A stretch of 64,000 bases of DNA from Euwallacea fornicatus (GCF_040115645.1 NC_089551.1:1550001-1614000); one strand, 5' to 3'; shown: positions 1-13,103, numbered from the stretch's first letter. Program-made: numbers and translations. Notes: generated from the letters alone by a model not told the origin.

Positions 1-480
1 CTTTCATCTCCTCAATAGAGTCGGAGCAATGCACCTGGAGCCGCCTTTTCAGCTCGGTGAACAGCCAGAAGTCCCACGGTGCTGAATCCGGCGAACGCGG
101 TGGCCGCGGAACGATACGAGTCGAGTTTTTTGACAACACGTTCAGAGATCGTTGTTTGACCGATTTCAACGCGACGTTTTTCCCCGAAAAAAATTGAACA
201 TTTTTGGCACCAACTGCGATTCGACGCACAAAACGTCTCTTAAAACGGTTGGGGTTGATCCGAATGGAACGGGGCGCCGTTCGCCTTGGACTCCTTCCCG
301 GCCTTCCGTAAGGCCATTGCGTCACTTGTGAACATTTTTTTGCGACGTGGCCGCATCGCCAAAGGCCTTCTGCAACATCCTCAACGTTTCCGCGGCAGAA
401 TGTTCGTGCTGCGAACGTAGTTTAACGCAAATTCGCCGTTCAACAAGCCACGCATGGTGAAAATCGAAAAATTCACTTTT
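1..480 (-). pseudogene. mariner-family transposase remnant, internally deleted, cut by window edge
   Basis: Read on the minus strand, the segment near 320-480 resembles the N-terminal helix-turn-helix part of mariner transposases (ERRICVKL, then LRMLQKAFGDAA). It is followed by a QLVPK-like stretch near 200-230. The sequence then jumps to the C-terminal part at 1-115, which reads PRPPRSPDSAPWDFW followed by SDSIEEMK. In the family this last part carries the third catalytic acid (SPDLAPxD). The region that should carry the first two catalytic acids is absent, and frames change several times, so the copy cannot encode an active enzyme. The C-terminal end runs off the window. The same deletion architecture is seen at 52455-52890, suggesting a shared deletion derivative. 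Family assignment rests on motifs recalled from mariner proteins; the deletion is seen directly. Confidence 0.75.
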
Positions 481-1481
481 GTATGATTGCAAAAAAACGT
501 GTAGCTGTGCAGCAATCGAATATATTGAGATGACATTTTGCGTAAATGTCACAGATAGTGCTGCCAATCTACAAAAAAAAAAATTATTCCATGATTCTGT
601 AGTACCCGGAAAGTTTAAATGCTTCGTTGGTATACAAAGGTCGTGTTCCCACGTAATTCAATAAGCATGTAATCCGTAAGGGAAATAACAAAAATTGCAG
701 TTTTTAAAACAATTTTCGCCAGTGATTGAGGAATTCGAGTAGTGATCTTTTTCTTTTACTCGAAGGGGGCTCGAGAACATAGTGTTTAGCAACCGTTCTG
801 CAGGTAGTACCTGCATCTGAGCTCCTGTGCCCACGTCGAAACGAGGTTTTTTCAATGTTTTTCCTGGGTTTAAACGCACGACTCAAGTTATGTAGCCTTT
901 GAGGAAAAGATTACTTGAAACTATGTTCACGTGAACGTTTCGAATAGGACCTGGCTGCTACTAAAACCAATTACAGCGGAGTGGTTCGTAATTAGCAGGA
1001 GAAATGAGCAAATAGAACCATTAAATTTGCATAGGAATTTATTATAAAGTGCCAAAGCTTCAATCTGTGGCGTATTAGTGCAATTTGCGTCCTGTATTTA
1101 TTGCCCTGGCAGACGCAAAGGGTAATAATATTTATGTTTCCTAGAGATATCGATGGTTAATTATTATGTGTTTTAATGCCCAACCATGGAAAACGGAAGA
1201 AAACAAGTTTAAATTAGAATTTAATTTCAGGCGTTTTATTGCCGCATTTTTGGCTTTTTAACTTTGTAGGTGTGGTAAGAACCATCAAAGATCCCAATGG
1301 TAATGCCATTTTAATTAGGTAGCCTTTTTGTGACCCATATAAACCGACAGAAGCCATTAATTTCTTAATATAAAAAATGCTTGCAATGTACCAATTTAAG
1401 CCACTATAAGTAATTAATTGGCTTGTGAACCAAACGTGTCTTACATACTCTCGTGTACTATAAATAGTGATCGTACAGTTA

Positions 1482-1637
1482 TATACAGGGTGTTACATCG
1501 CCAGACCGCCCATAGGAAAGTCCATGTATATTTCAATGTCACCCAACATGATCTTCCTTGTTCGCTTAAAGGCGAAATTCCTTCAGACTTTTTTCAAGGC
1601 GTTTTCACGAGCGGACTCGCACGTAAAATGTGAAAAT
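1482..1637 (+). repeat. dispersed repeat R1, copy 1, with ACAGGGTG start
   Basis: This segment begins TATACAGGGTGTTACATCGC and is alignable along about 155 bp with 21351-21505 in the same orientation. Shared blocks include CATCGCCAGACC, CCATAGGAAA, ATCTTCCT, GTTCGCTTAAAGG versus GTTCGTTTAAGGG, and CTCGCACGTA. The terminal motif is like those of the long-inverted-repeat elements elsewhere in the window, so this may be one end of such an element. No inverted partner was found nearby. It is 20 kb from its sister copy and carries no coding signal. Confidence 0.7.
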
Positions 1638-2453
1638 TGTGGAAACAATGTAGAAGCTCAGAGAAACTACGTCAGCTGCACAGGTACACGACTTAGACGC
1701 CATGAAAATTATTAATCAAGGGGATGGTCCTGGCTGGAAATGTGTATTATTTTGATGTCGTGATAGAACGCTGTAAACGAACGACCATGATTTATATAGT
1801 ATAACATGTAAACACATAAGCACAGAGATCGCCATCAGTGCACAAAGAGGTCACGGCAACGCCATATTTGTCTAATACCACTTCGAAGCAGGCAACCTTA
1901 CACAATCAAAAACGGCCTTCGCTTAAGGGGAGTTTCAACATACACTGCCGTTCAATGAAATAGAATGAGCTCGGTATCTCAATAACGAATGCGGATGATT
2001 TTTAGAAACGTCCCGAAAAATGCCGACTTTGATTTCACGGTTGTTTGCGTAACGAGCGAAGAAAGTAAGTCTTAACGCGCGTGTGCACCTGCCGCGGGCG
2101 AGTGCAGTAATCACGCGAGTGCGTTTAGAGACTTCCCTGCGAGCTGTGTGCTGGAACCGTGGACGTTACACCGAAAATAAAATAAAACAAAACAAAATAA
2201 AGATTTTTAACTCACAGGGACTCAAACCGAGGCCATCGTACCAGATATCCTACACTACTTCACCGTCACCATCACCATTGCCGCACTTTCGTAACAACCG
2301 ACTAGCCGTTTCTCGACTGTTCACATTTCGTGATATTTTCTTGAATATTATTACCGAAATTAACATCTCAGCCATTTCAGACACACGTAGGATGCAGCTA
2401 AGTTATTGGTAGGAACGTTTGCTCTTCCTGACGCTCGGGTGCGTTAGGAACTC

Positions 2454-2473
2454 CTAACTCACGCGTGAGTTAG
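2454..2473. repeat. perfect 20-bp palindrome
   Basis: CTAACTCACGCGTGAGTTAG reads the same on both strands. It lies in a locally GC-richer patch with further partial copies of the same words just upstream (GCGTTAGGAACTCCTAAC). The function is unknown; a dimeric protein-binding site is possible, but nothing else supports it. Confidence 0.8.
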
Positions 2474-4801
2474 CGTCCGTTTTCGCGACTAGTACCGTCG
2501 CTATGGTTGCTTTCGTGGAGGGTGGTGGTAAAATGATATCCGAAAGTGCTAAACAGTGCAAAAATGCCATAAATCAAATTTAACCGTAAAAAGTCATGAA
2601 AATTTTTAGATTTTAGGCGCTTCTTCGACGCGTCCAAAAAGGCCCATCCTGTATGTTTTTAATCGTAACTGTAACAATAATTTTTTAAAGCCAGTTATTC
2701 GTCCTATTATAATACCAGCAGGACATGAAGTGTATTATTTATGCTGAGAGTATAGAGATCGAAATTTTTGATATCAAAACGCTTTTTGTTTGATTTATTG
2801 GTGGCCAACCCGGACGATCAGTTAAGCCTTTTATGGAAAACCTAATTAAATGCTGACGGACTACTTCTTAAATGTACAAGTTTCGAGGGTTAAAAACCGA
2901 AATAAAAGGAAAATTGGGGTTCTTGTCACCGTGACGTTACAGTTAGATTGATTTATTAACGCCGTCAAGCGCACCTTGCCTTTAAGTACCGAATAGTACC
3001 CATTTAGATTTGGACAAGATACGGAGTATACGGCCACACGTACCGGAAGCGGGGCCGTGAAGATCCCTCCCCAGATAGGGAAAACTAATGACACCGAAGA
3101 ACACCTGACTGAATTATGAAGAAAATTCGTCAACAGGGTTCGAGTTTGGTCAGTGGTGCGGCCGACACAATAAAAAGTCGCCGCGTATTGTTCGGGCCGG
3201 ATGCGGCACAATGGCAAAGGTCGCGCCTATCACGTGTGGGATATCACTTAAGCGTTATTTTTTTCTTATTGTAGTACCTAGAACGATATATTTCACGTCA
3301 AAAGTCACCTCTCTGACCCGCCATTGTGCCATTGTTTTATTATTTTCGGTTTTACAGCCGTCGCCTCATTGTTTGTTTCTGGGTATCGACGAACCTCACT
3401 GATGTCTGCACGGGCGAAATTCACCTATCCCTTTGATCTCCATAAAAGTCCTTTCGCAGTCCCTCAGGACTCTATCTTAGGTCCTGCATCGAATCCCCGA
3501 AGTCACAGGCTATCGCCTTAATGGCTTCTCGAATGTACTGTTTAGTGTCCCTTTAACTCCGTTTTCGCTGACACCCCTCTTTGTTTCCTATTTCCGTATG
3601 TCGTCGCGGGACGATAAATAGCTACATTGTCTAGGAAAATAATTTCCTGCTTATAACGCACATATAGAGGATTTAGGACAGCGATGGAAAAACAAAAAGT
3701 TTCCATGGCACTGCGAGGGGGCAGGTGCTAAGCGGTACCGCATAAAGCATGCGATGCACGGATCTGATAGTTCCAGTGCCCACCGTGAATCCGACTGTTT
3801 TGTGACGGTTTTTTAAAGGTTTTAGGGACCGGACGAGTTGTAAATTAAGAACCCCGGGGGCCCTGCAAGGTGTACTGTCGACGACGAGCATGAAGAGTAC
3901 GAAAACGATTTTCAGTTTTGTTCAGTGCAACGAAGATGCAAATGAGGAAAGTTGACGAAGTTCCTACGTCGAATTCAGGAGTTTCTAGCCGAGAAGGGGA
4001 GTAAATCATAGCAGGCCCCATTGAGTAGTGTAGGCCCAGGGAAAATGCGATGAATCTCATGATATGACATCGGAAAAACAATGATTCGACGCAATTAACC
4101 TATATTTTAACGCTGAAGTGGTAGATACGAGCAGGGACGCATTAGAGCTGAGGAAATTTGTTTTCTTTTAAAATTCTCGGTATATGATATAGAGTTTCCG
4201 GACGTGACGTGAATAACAGTTTATGAGCAGTTTAAAGCAAATTTACGGAATTGTTTGGCAGTTGTGGCCGAAGTTTCGCCTACAGAAATGAGCATATAAA
4301 ATTGATTCGTAAATAAAATTGGAAAAATTGAACATGTTTCTTTAACAGAATTGGACGGGCGTGCGCCCCGTGGAGGACACGATATTGGGGGAAAATTGAA
4401 CATTTGAAAATCTCTCTTCAAGAAAGTTCGTGTGCAGATATTTTCACAGTGGAAACTGGCAATGCGATGGATTTCAAGCGACGTTGGAAAAACTTTGATT
4501 CGATTTGATTCTCTCTCCAAAATCAAAGCACCCGATGGATAGAAGAAGATTGTGCTTTGTAATTGTGCATGAGATGTGTGTGGAAAAGACGAACACGATG
4601 GGGTGATGCGCGATGTTGTGTAAGGGTGCAATAACTCTGATTCCAGGAGCAAAATGTTGGAAAAATATGGAAATGTTGAACATGTTTCCTTAAGTTACAC
4701 CCGTGGTGCGGCCCATGAAATATGCCTTGCAGTTATGCTCGAGTGTGTAACAGGGTTATGCGGGTGATGTACATAATTGCGAAAAGCAAAATTTATTTCA
4801 C

Positions 4802-5285
4802 GTGTACGTTTTTGTGCGATTTTCGGTTGGTTTTTCGTTTCGTTCATATTCGGATGAAGCAACGTTTTGCTTAAACAGATCTGTTCATCGACGTAATCGT
4901 CGTTACTGGTCTAGAGACAATCCTCATTGCATGCAAACTCTGCACGCACAACATCCGCAAAAGCTCAATGTGAGTATAATCGGCCACATCGGTCCATTTT
5001 TCACAGAGGGGACTTAAACAGCCCGTTATGTTTGCACCTATTGCAAAACGAAATAACCGTAATTTTCCCTGGAGAAGATATACAACAAGTACCCAATTTG
5101 GTTCCATCAAGATGGTGGCTCACCGACCACATATAGCTGTGAGAGAGTATCTTGATGAGATTTCCCCTAGGAAATGGATTGGTGGAAAAGTCGCAACGGA
5201 ATGGCCGCCACGATCTCCAGATCTTACGCCTATCGATTTTTTTGTGGGGTCAATTAAAAGGTTCCGCTTACGAAAATAGACCAGA
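4802..5285 (+). pseudogene. Tc1/mariner (IS630-type) transposase remnant
   Basis: Three pieces in order match the catalytic core of an insect IS630/Tc1/mariner-type transposase. DEATF near 4852 carries the first acid. FHQDGGSPTTY near 5102-5130 carries the second. VREYLDE, KWIGG and WPPRSPDLTPIDFF at about 5140-5245 carry the third. The first two pieces are in one frame and the last in another, so at least one frameshift separates them, and in-frame stops occur in between (for example after 5015). The N-terminal DNA-binding part was not found. It is a decayed copy with no chance of making an enzyme. Superfamily assignment is confident; the exact family is not. Confidence 0.75.
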
Positions 5286-5990
5286 GAATTTAGATTTAGG
5301 TCTTAGATTTCAATTAGAATTAGAATTAATGATAGGAGCAACGCTGGATAACTGCACAAATAAGTCCGAGGAACGACCGGGTCATCGCTCATTGGCATAT
5401 CCACTAGCATAGTACATCCGTAATCTAATAAGAGTCTGCAGATGGATCTGTAGATGTGCGTTGCTGTTTTAGCATTCATTCCTCTGTCTTTGTATGGGGA
5501 GCTCCATTAACCACTTCGGACCTCATAGATACGAGATACTAGAATGGATACGGCTCTAATAGGAAATAAGAAGTTTGTGGGGGTGGCTGTATGGGGGTTA
5601 ATTCAGGTTAGTTCAGGTTTCCGAATGAATGTCCTGCGGCGGTTCCGGGAGAAACAACGGTGAAGATTGGACAGGAGGTTTAGTCGGTGTGCTCTGGATT
5701 GGGACGTTAACTCGACACAAAGGGGGCAAACAAGATCGCCGAGTGCTAAGCCCCCAATATTTGCTTGCGAATTCCCCTAAAGCTCAACAAAACAATAACA
5801 TAAAGAAAAAAGAAGTTAGTTCAGGTTATTGAAAATTTGAACGTCAAAGATTGTACATTAAAGCGGTTTTTTTTATATATACGGGGAGTTTCCTAAGTAC
5901 GGTACATAACTTCGGGAGCACATTCTACAGCTAAAATAAAGGTAATTTTGTTACATGAACTATATCCCAAAAATGCTTCGTTGTGGAAAT

Positions 5991-6564
5991 ACAGGGTGTT
6001 AATTAGGTGCGTGCAGATATTTCAAGGGATGAATCTCTGACCGATTGCAATAGAAAAAGTTCCTATTAACGTAAGTCGCAACGGCTCCGTTCAAGAACTA
6101 CAGAGTGTTTAAATTTAAATTTGATCTTCTGTGAATATTTTTGGACACAGATGAGTCAATCGGACGGAATTTAATGTTCGCTGGTTTTTTATGGTGCAAA
6201 ACCCAAACGTTATCTTAGTTTTTTGATTGCTGGTAGAGGGCGCCACGTAGAGGGTTTCATCAGGTTTAAATTGGCCCCAACTTCTTTGCCCCACACCGCA
6301 GGTCACTTTTGTGTTAACGGCATTGTTATTGTGCATTTAGCTCGATTCAAAAAGCACTCTTGGGGAATATCTATTGAATTTGATCGGGTTGACTCATCTG
6401 CGTCCAAAAGTATTCGCAGGAAATCGAATTAAAATTAAAACTTAAACGCTCTGCACCTCTCAAACGGGGCCGGTGCGACCACACGTTGATGGGAACTTTT
6501 TGTATTGGAATCGGTCGGAGATTCATCCCTTGAAATATCTGCACGTACTAAATTGACACCCTGT
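5991..6564. mobile_element. foldback element with ~190-bp inverted arms (FB1)
   Basis: The left end starts ACAGGGTGTTAATTAGGTGC. The reverse complement of the right end starts ACAGGGTGTCAATTTAGTAC. The match continues inward through GTGCAGATATTTCAAGGGAT, the ACCGATT region, AAAAAGTTCC and GACACAGATGAGTCAA versus GACGCAGATGAGTCAA. The last block lies 153 bp from the left end and 154 bp from the right end, so the arms are nearly equal in length. Arms are about 5991-6182 and 6373-6564, with a core of about 190 bp. There is no coding capacity, so the element is non-autonomous. It could be called a long-TIR MITE; the superfamily is not evident. Confidence 0.88.
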
Positions 6565-8520
6565 ACGTATAAAATGGCGGGCGTCGAGGCGCTTTAAAAA
6601 TTTTTTTCAGGTCTGTGAGGGCCGTAAGCGTGTCGCGGCACTTTTCGCAGGCCCTGTATTCTGACCCATCGTAACTTGATCATATTGCTTGTGCCGAGGG
6701 AACTGATAGGCCTGAAAAAATTTCAGCCCACTGACCGAGGTTGGTGAAAACTAAGCACCAAGCGACTTTCGTGGGTGCCGCGCGAAGCGGAGCCCAACGG
6801 AGCCCCCGTGCTTCCTTCAATGTAGACTCCATCGGCGTTGTAGTCCAGGGGAATATGTATATCGCCGATTCCCTGAGGCTTGCCCGATGTGGTAAACTGG
6901 CTTACGAAGAATTTAGTGCCTAGATTAATTTCCCAGGCAAGTCGAGATTTTTCTAGGACTTATCCGCGAGTGTCGTCTTAAGTAAATGATGTCTTGGTTG
7001 GGTTTGATATACGACCATGTCGCATCTGATAGTGCCGCGTATAGAACGCACGGGGATTAATCAAAAACCATTCTCGGAATATCGCGTGACAAATTTATTC
7101 GCGGCTGGGTAATATGCGTAGAAAAATCCAAAGTGGCATCATAATAAACGTATGACAGTGCGAAATAATCGATGCGGATACAAGAACCGATCTTTATTTA
7201 TTGCCGTGCTTAATGGTGTGTCTCCTGAATTACGCTGATGGACCTATGGGTGGCCGAAACGCATTCGCATTATGCAAGCATTAATGCGCACGCTGAAACA
7301 AGACGGATGCGTTCATAAAATATTTATAAACTTATTACTAAAACAAACATTTATCCAGCTTAAGATTCGAGCCACGCTCGGCCAAAGTCGATTAATTACC
7401 ATTGGAAACCGATTTCCTATATTTCAGGGAAAAATTTCGATGCAAAAACAATGAAGAGTGCACCGGGTGGAAAGCTCTGAAAGCTGGTCATCAACCGATT
7501 GACAAGATAATTGAGTCTTTAAATTAAATAACGCTGACAGGCCTGCTGGCGGGGGGTTGCGCTAATCAATTTAAAATCCCGGCCAGATTGATTAAATTGA
7601 TTAAAATGTGCCGACTCACAATGATACTTGTGGCGAATATCGTTTACCTACACGCTTTGTCAGAGGCTCGATGGAATTTTGACATCACAATGAAGGAGAA
7701 GATTATATTATATATTATAACATTGTTTGCGACAGACCGCTAAATTTGTCACAGCATCGGTGAATATCGTTTATCGAACGCTTCTGCCTGGCGTCCCCCT
7801 CGAGCCCCACGAACTGAGCTCATGGCTTTCGTAGACGGTGACCACACACGGGGTGTCTTTGGCTGAGCGCCCGCCGGCGGCATTGAAGCTGGAAAATCGC
7901 AGTTCGGTATGCGGCCATTTTTGAAATCGTTTTTTTGGAAATCTCGCAAACGGCGGCAGTTCCGGAAGGACCGGAAGTCGATAAGGACTTTGTTATTTTC
8001 AACGTTTTCGTCATAACTCCATGTTGAATTTCGGATCAACTTTATGTGATACGCTGAGCGTCCGCTTTCGGAAATAAAAATTGCTTTGTCGCGTCAAAAT
8101 TGGCAAAATTTGTTTTAGTGCAATTGACAAAGGCGGAGCAATAAACATTTGCCGGTGATAGGCCAAAACACTGCACTGCATTATCGTGAATTTCACCGTT
8201 TGGTAATTATCTACGGGGTGGCCTGCGAAATAAATTGAACTAGGCCAACGCAAAATCGCCGTAAAGGCATTTTCGTCAAATGGAACACCTCATATTTTAT
8301 CACACGGATTAAAAGACTATTTTGTTCTGCTTTCAGTCATGTAACATTTTCCTATTTTTATATAAGATTTTTTTTTTTTTTTTTTTTTGAGTTTCAACAG
8401 GTATATTTACGGACTTAAAAATGTTTGGACACAAACGATGGACATTTTGGACAATTGTAAAAATAATTTGTTGACACGTAGGTAAAGTCATTACGGCACC
8501 AACAAACTATGTTTTGAATA
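6565..8520. other. non-coding stretch, no gene recognised
   Basis: Only short open frames are present, up to 96 codons at 7749-8039 on the minus strand, and none is recognised. A 21-base poly-T run sits at 8368-8388. Nothing else stands out. Confidence 0.5.
8368..8388. repeat. poly-T run
   Basis: There is an uninterrupted run of 21 T. It could be a simple repeat or the tail of a minus-strand retroposed sequence, but no target-site duplication or retroposon body was recognised next to it. Confidence 0.8.
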
Positions 8521-8788
8521 AAATATGCGTTTCAATACAAACTTATTCAAAACTATTTTAACACGACAAAAAAGACAATAGAAAATATAACACATATGGG
8601 TTGACATCGTAATGAAATATGAATTAAAACAAATAAAACACAAAAAAAAAAACATTTTTACAAGAGGTGTGGAAAAGTCGTAACTCATATTCCATTACAA
8701 TGTCAACCCACAAAGTATTAAATATTTTTTTGTTTTATTTCTCGTATTAAAATAAGTTCGAATAAGTTTGCATTGAACCGCATATTTT
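8521..8788. repeat. imperfect inverted repeat with ~105-bp arms
   Basis: The left arm at 8521-8625 runs from AAATATGCGTTTCAATACAA to GGGTTGACATCGTAATGAAA. It matches the reverse complement of 8681-8788, which contains AAATATGCGGTTCAATGCAA and GGGTTGACATTGTAATGGAA. The loop is about 55 bp. The surroundings are strongly AT-rich. A CCCTGTA motif near 8905 could be one outer end of a larger element, but a matching left end was not found. It is probably a decayed foldback element. Confidence 0.75.
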
Positions 8789-9538
8789 TATTGCAATTAA
8801 TGCCACTTTATAAACTGTTTTTAAATACCAAATTTCATTTAAATATTTCGAGCGGTTTCGGGAATTGCATTAATTTCCATTTTTTTTCTAAAACTTCGCA
8901 GCCCTGTATTTTCGTAATGGGAAATTTTTCCTACATAGTTTGTACGACAAACTATCACTATTTTTTCATGTAGAAACCCATGTTAAAATGTCCGCACATC
9001 ACCGAGGAACGCTCTGTGTTAGATAAAGTTGATTTGAAATTCAACATGGAATCGTTAAAAAAAAATAAAAAAACAGTGGGAATAGCAAAATTGTCATCAA
9101 TTTCCGGTACTCCCGGAAGTGCCGCCATTTTGAAAATATTCTAAATCAATAGATCAACTGCCAAGTTGTATTATGCAGGCTTCCGCAGTCCTCCAAATGG
9201 GCACCCACCTACGGGCACCTTGTATACTAATGGTTAGCTATTTTACCTCGAAATGGTACTTCTAGACTGCTCTGTCAAACGAGTTATCAATTTTTAAATT
9301 AGTTTGATAAATAAATTCGTTTTTGAGATATTTCAATTTTCATCGAGCATATTTCTCCGGAAGTTGCACGAGACCTAATTGATTGAGCTAAAAAATTTCC
9401 AGGGTAGTTTGTCTCACGTGAAAGTCAGCTTAAGCTCTACGTGCCTCTTCTAGATTACTGTATCAACGAGTTCCAATTGTTCAAACTGAGTCGATGCTTA
9501 AATTCGTTTTGGATTATTACATTATTAAATATTACTAT

Positions 9539-10249
9539 ACAGGGTGTGTCATTTAACCCGGAATATAGAAATATCTCGAATACCCGGCATTCTACCAAGA
9601 ATTGTTTAGTGTCCTTTAATTACACTGGAAAATTTGTTGGTGCCAAACCTGATTCTCCTCTGCGTCTCGTGGGGGCGGGATGGGGGGAGAACTTTTTAAT
9701 TGCAAAAGGAACTCCCATTTTTTTACAGATTCGGAAAATGCGGCTAAAAATAAGAAAAATTTGCCCGAAATATTTTTTCGTTTCTTGTTAGAACACACTG
9801 TAGTTAACGAAATTCCATATGCACCCACAGATTACGTCAAATACACCAAAACCATTTCGATTTTCTTTTCTACGGTTAAAGGCCCCATGGCGGGGCAGTA
9901 TGGACAACGGAACGTTTACAAGTCGATTTTTATTTGTTTATATTATTGTTTATTTGCGCCATGGAATTTTTCGCTGCCATTTAAGGGGCGAATTGGAATT
10001 CGGTAATTGCAGTGTTTTCTAATAAGAAACGAAAAAAGTGTTTCAGGGGAGTTTTTCTTGTTTTCAGCCGCATTGTCCGAGTATGCGAACAAACGGGAGT
10101 TGCCATTTGAAATTAAACGGTTAACCCCCCAGCGGGGGGTGGACGCGAATCAACTTGGGCACCACCGCATCTCCCCCTCGGAGCGATTAAAGCTCGATGC
10201 TGAACATTTAGCGATATTTCGATGTTCCAGATTAAACGTAACCCTCAGT
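9539..10249. mobile_element. foldback element with ~250-bp inverted arms (FB2)
   Basis: The left end reads TATACAGGGTGTGTCATTTA. The right end, reverse-complemented, reads TATACTGAGGGTTACGTTTA. The best-conserved inner part is 9680-9803 against the reverse complement of 10009-10130. It shares AAATGCGGCTAAAAATAAG versus CAATGCGGCTGAAAACAAG and TTTTTCGTTTCTTGTTAGAA versus TTTTTCGTTTCTTATTAGAA. Arms are about 9539-9803 and 10009-10249, with a core of about 205 bp. Open frames overlapping the arms are shadows without recognisable products. It is non-autonomous. Confidence 0.85.
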
Positions 10250-12433
10250 ATAAAAGATTTGTATTAGACGATCGCGAGATCGTAAATGCGATAGAAGAAG
10301 CGCGATTTCATTCGAAAGTTATGGCTAATCGCAGTGGGTCATCACGAGGTCTCCGCGCGTCCATCGCGGAGGGTTCGATTAAATATTCCCATCAGCACTG
10401 ACCATACGATTTCCTTAAGTATTGACCGCAATGGGTGAACACTCGGGCCTAAAACAGTTTGAGCTACAGATCGACCAGGTGCATTCTCCTAAATTGGGAG
10501 GGTTCTTTAACGATTTCGCACAGATCGAAATTGGCAAGACTTGACGTGGCAACGATGCAACTTGTTCTTTTGCAAATCAGACAAAATTCGCGTGTGAGGA
10601 CCACATTCAGGCATACCTCTACCCAACTCGTCGTGAAAATTACATCGACAATGGCTTGTAGACATGGCCACATAATCCTGATTTATAAGGGTGTTTTCGA
10701 GCGGTTCCGTTTGGAACCCGTTCGTTCTGCGGGATGTTTCCCGATAGTTTCCAGGTCTTAAGGGGCGCGCCATTAACTGGATGGTTTATTTCCCGGGCCA
10801 TAACTCTGTGGAGCGTGTAGGCCGCATCTCCTGGAAAATTTATCGGGACACGCCTGGATATAAGGGAATTTACACTCGAGTCGTAAAAATATATCAGCTT
10901 CTCCGGTAATGCACTTACGAACTGATTGACGGTCGATATTGACGTTTATCGGTCCCATGAGGCCCCATTCGGGGATGAGAAATCAAATATTAAGCCGCAA
11001 TAACTTTCAACGTGTCCCGGTGTAACGGGGAAGAAATAACTGAACTGGAATTGTTTAAAAAGGCAGATTTATAATTGAGCTAATTCAGGGTCTGTTACGA
11101 CGCCTACAAGCGTTAATTTAATACCCATTGGCCAATAAATTTAATTTATTGCACCTTAAAAGTCCTGTTGCATGCAACATTCTTGATATCAAAATGCAAA
11201 TATTTCCACTCGAACAATAATTTTTCCCGATCGATAAATTTTCGTATTACGGCTACTGCATGGCGAAAGTAATTATTTCTCCCGTAATGGTCGGTCGGTA
11301 ATTTGTCGTTTGGTACACCAGGGAGTTTAAGGCGCTTTTGGTTGTCTTTGCCGGGGTCAAAGGCACTCTTGGAGTTGATGTCACCTCGGTCACAATAAGG
11401 CCAAAATCCACACGAGATCTCGCGATTACCCGTTAAGTCGGCTGGACGATACGATCTCGGACTTGGCACGGGCGTAATTACAAGAAAAAATATTTACGTG
11501 TAAAATTAGACCGTTTCATCCGATTACAATCGGGGCGATATTTTTGTTTAGGAGGGCAAAAACCGTTGACAAATTATCGCCGTTTTAACTTAATACAAAC
11601 GTGCTTGTAGCGGTAAATCACGCCGAGACGTTATTATTTGCGATTATTTGTTTATAACGCCATCAATTTACATTCTGGCGTACGAGCATCTTCATAAATA
11701 AACCGATAAAATCTTTATTCTCTGCTTTTTGATACTACTCGACGCGAACAATTGCGCGGTAATTTATCGACCAGGAATTTCTCTTCTATCAGCCGAACAC
11801 CACCCGGCGAAAAATCCTCAGGAAAAAATTCGCTTTTCCGCCCCGCGATCACCATAAATTCCAAAAAAATTGTGTGAACATTTTTCATCATTGATGTATC
11901 GGCGTGGATGGAGCAATAAAGAGCTGTCAAACAAGCGTTCCGATCAGTTTGTCCATGGTAATTTGCACGACATCAATGTCCATTTCGGACGGCCTTTTTT
12001 GCATAGAAATTTGAATAAACACGAGGATTTATGACCCAGAGAAGCTCTATTTCAGCTTTAATTGATCGAGAATAATTAGTTTTTACTAAAGCACCAGCTT
12101 TCATATTAAATCAACATTGTTGACAGTTGGATGATGGTAACTTGAACGGAGTCGACGGTACGAAAGCTGACGTAAGTTTCGCGGATTCCCCCGACCGCGT
12201 GCAGCGGCGTGCGGAATGGGGCTTTTTGGGAATCGTAGATGTCAGGCCGCGAATGGGCCCAATTGCCGGCAGCTTATGTTGGCACCTTTTCGGGGTTCCC
12301 CTATTCGTGCGGATCTCATACTTACAGGCCTGGGAAAAATTGCGGCGATATCTGTCCCACGCGTTAAAGCACTACTTAACTTCGTCCTGTCGTCAATTAG
12401 AAGCGTCAAAGCTCTCATCGAAGGTACATAAAT
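10250..12433. other. non-coding stretch, no gene recognised
   Basis: Open frames reach 107 codons (11146-11469, minus) with no recognisable domain. I see no repeats or RNA genes here. Confidence 0.5.
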
Positions 12434-13103
12434 ACCGGGTGTCCAGGCGATTCTGGACATAGGAGATCAAGATTGGAAATTTCCTGCGCCTGCGCGGATT
12501 ATCCAATCGAAAAACTTTTACGCGGGGGCCACAGTGCCCAAGATCAGTCGGCACTCAGCGATTTTCCCAGTTTTTTAATTAGGGCCGTTTTGGCTGCGAA
12601 TTTCAAAAATTTGGGCGTCCCGCGTGACCGCTCGAGGCCACGATTGCTCAGAGTGAAGTTCGGAGTTAAACAGATTCAAAGTCGCCAATAACATGACCGT
12701 AAAGACCAATGTCAAATGAACTTTCTGTTTTTTTTTTATTTCAGCTTTTATTTCAATGCGACAAAGAAAAAGTGGAAACAAATTAATTAAACGACTACCT
12801 ACGTGTCAAATTTCAACCACACAAGCAAGTGAAGAAAAACCAAGCGAAGAGAGCACCGACCAATCTGACCAATCGCGGCCTCGAAGGGTTACGCGGGACG
12901 TTCAACTTTTTAGAATTTGGACGCGTCCGGAGCCGAAGCGGCTTTAATTAAAACATCGAAAAAATTACTTAATGGTGGCCGGTCTTGAGCACTACGACCT
13001 TCAGGTAAAAGTTTTTCAATTGAATAATTCGAGCAGGCGCGAACAAACAAAAACCAATTTCCCATGTTAATCCCCCATGTCCAGAGTTCGTCTGGACACC
13101 CGA
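12434..13103. mobile_element. foldback element with ~230-bp inverted arms (FB3)
   Basis: The left end reads ACCGGGTGTCCAGGCGATTC. The right end, reverse-complemented, reads ATCGGGTGTCCAGACGAACT. The arms continue through CTGGACAT, GCGCCTGC, AAAAACTTTTAC and, further in, GCGTCCCGCGTGACCGCTCG versus ACGTCCCGCGTAACCCTTCG, then GGCCACGATTG versus GGCCGCGATTG. Arms are about 12434-12662 and 12858-13103. The core holds a T-rich run and no coding signal. The terminal motif resembles that of the other foldback elements with a one-base difference (CGGGTG instead of AGGGTG). Confidence 0.85.

Larger units (their letters stand above)
481..4790. other. non-coding stretch, no gene recognised
   Basis: Open frames here are short, up to 143 codons on the minus strand at 4221-4652, and none resembles a known protein. 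The stretch contains one copy of a dispersed repeat (1482-1637) and a perfect 20-bp palindrome (2454-2473). An isolated element-like end (CATCCTGTATG) lies near 2648 with no partner found. Two short similar segments, each containing TTGAACATGTTTC, occur near 4328 and 4676. Confidence 0.5.

Noticed and set aside
4221..4652. 143-codon minus-strand open frame
   Set aside because: No recognisable domain, and length within what chance gives in 64 kb on six frames. Short internal similarities (TTGAACATGTTTC at two places) suggest repeat-derived sequence.
8368..8388. retroposon (SINE/LINE) tail
   Set aside because: No polymerase III boxes, reverse transcriptase motif or flanking duplication could be found next to the poly-T run.
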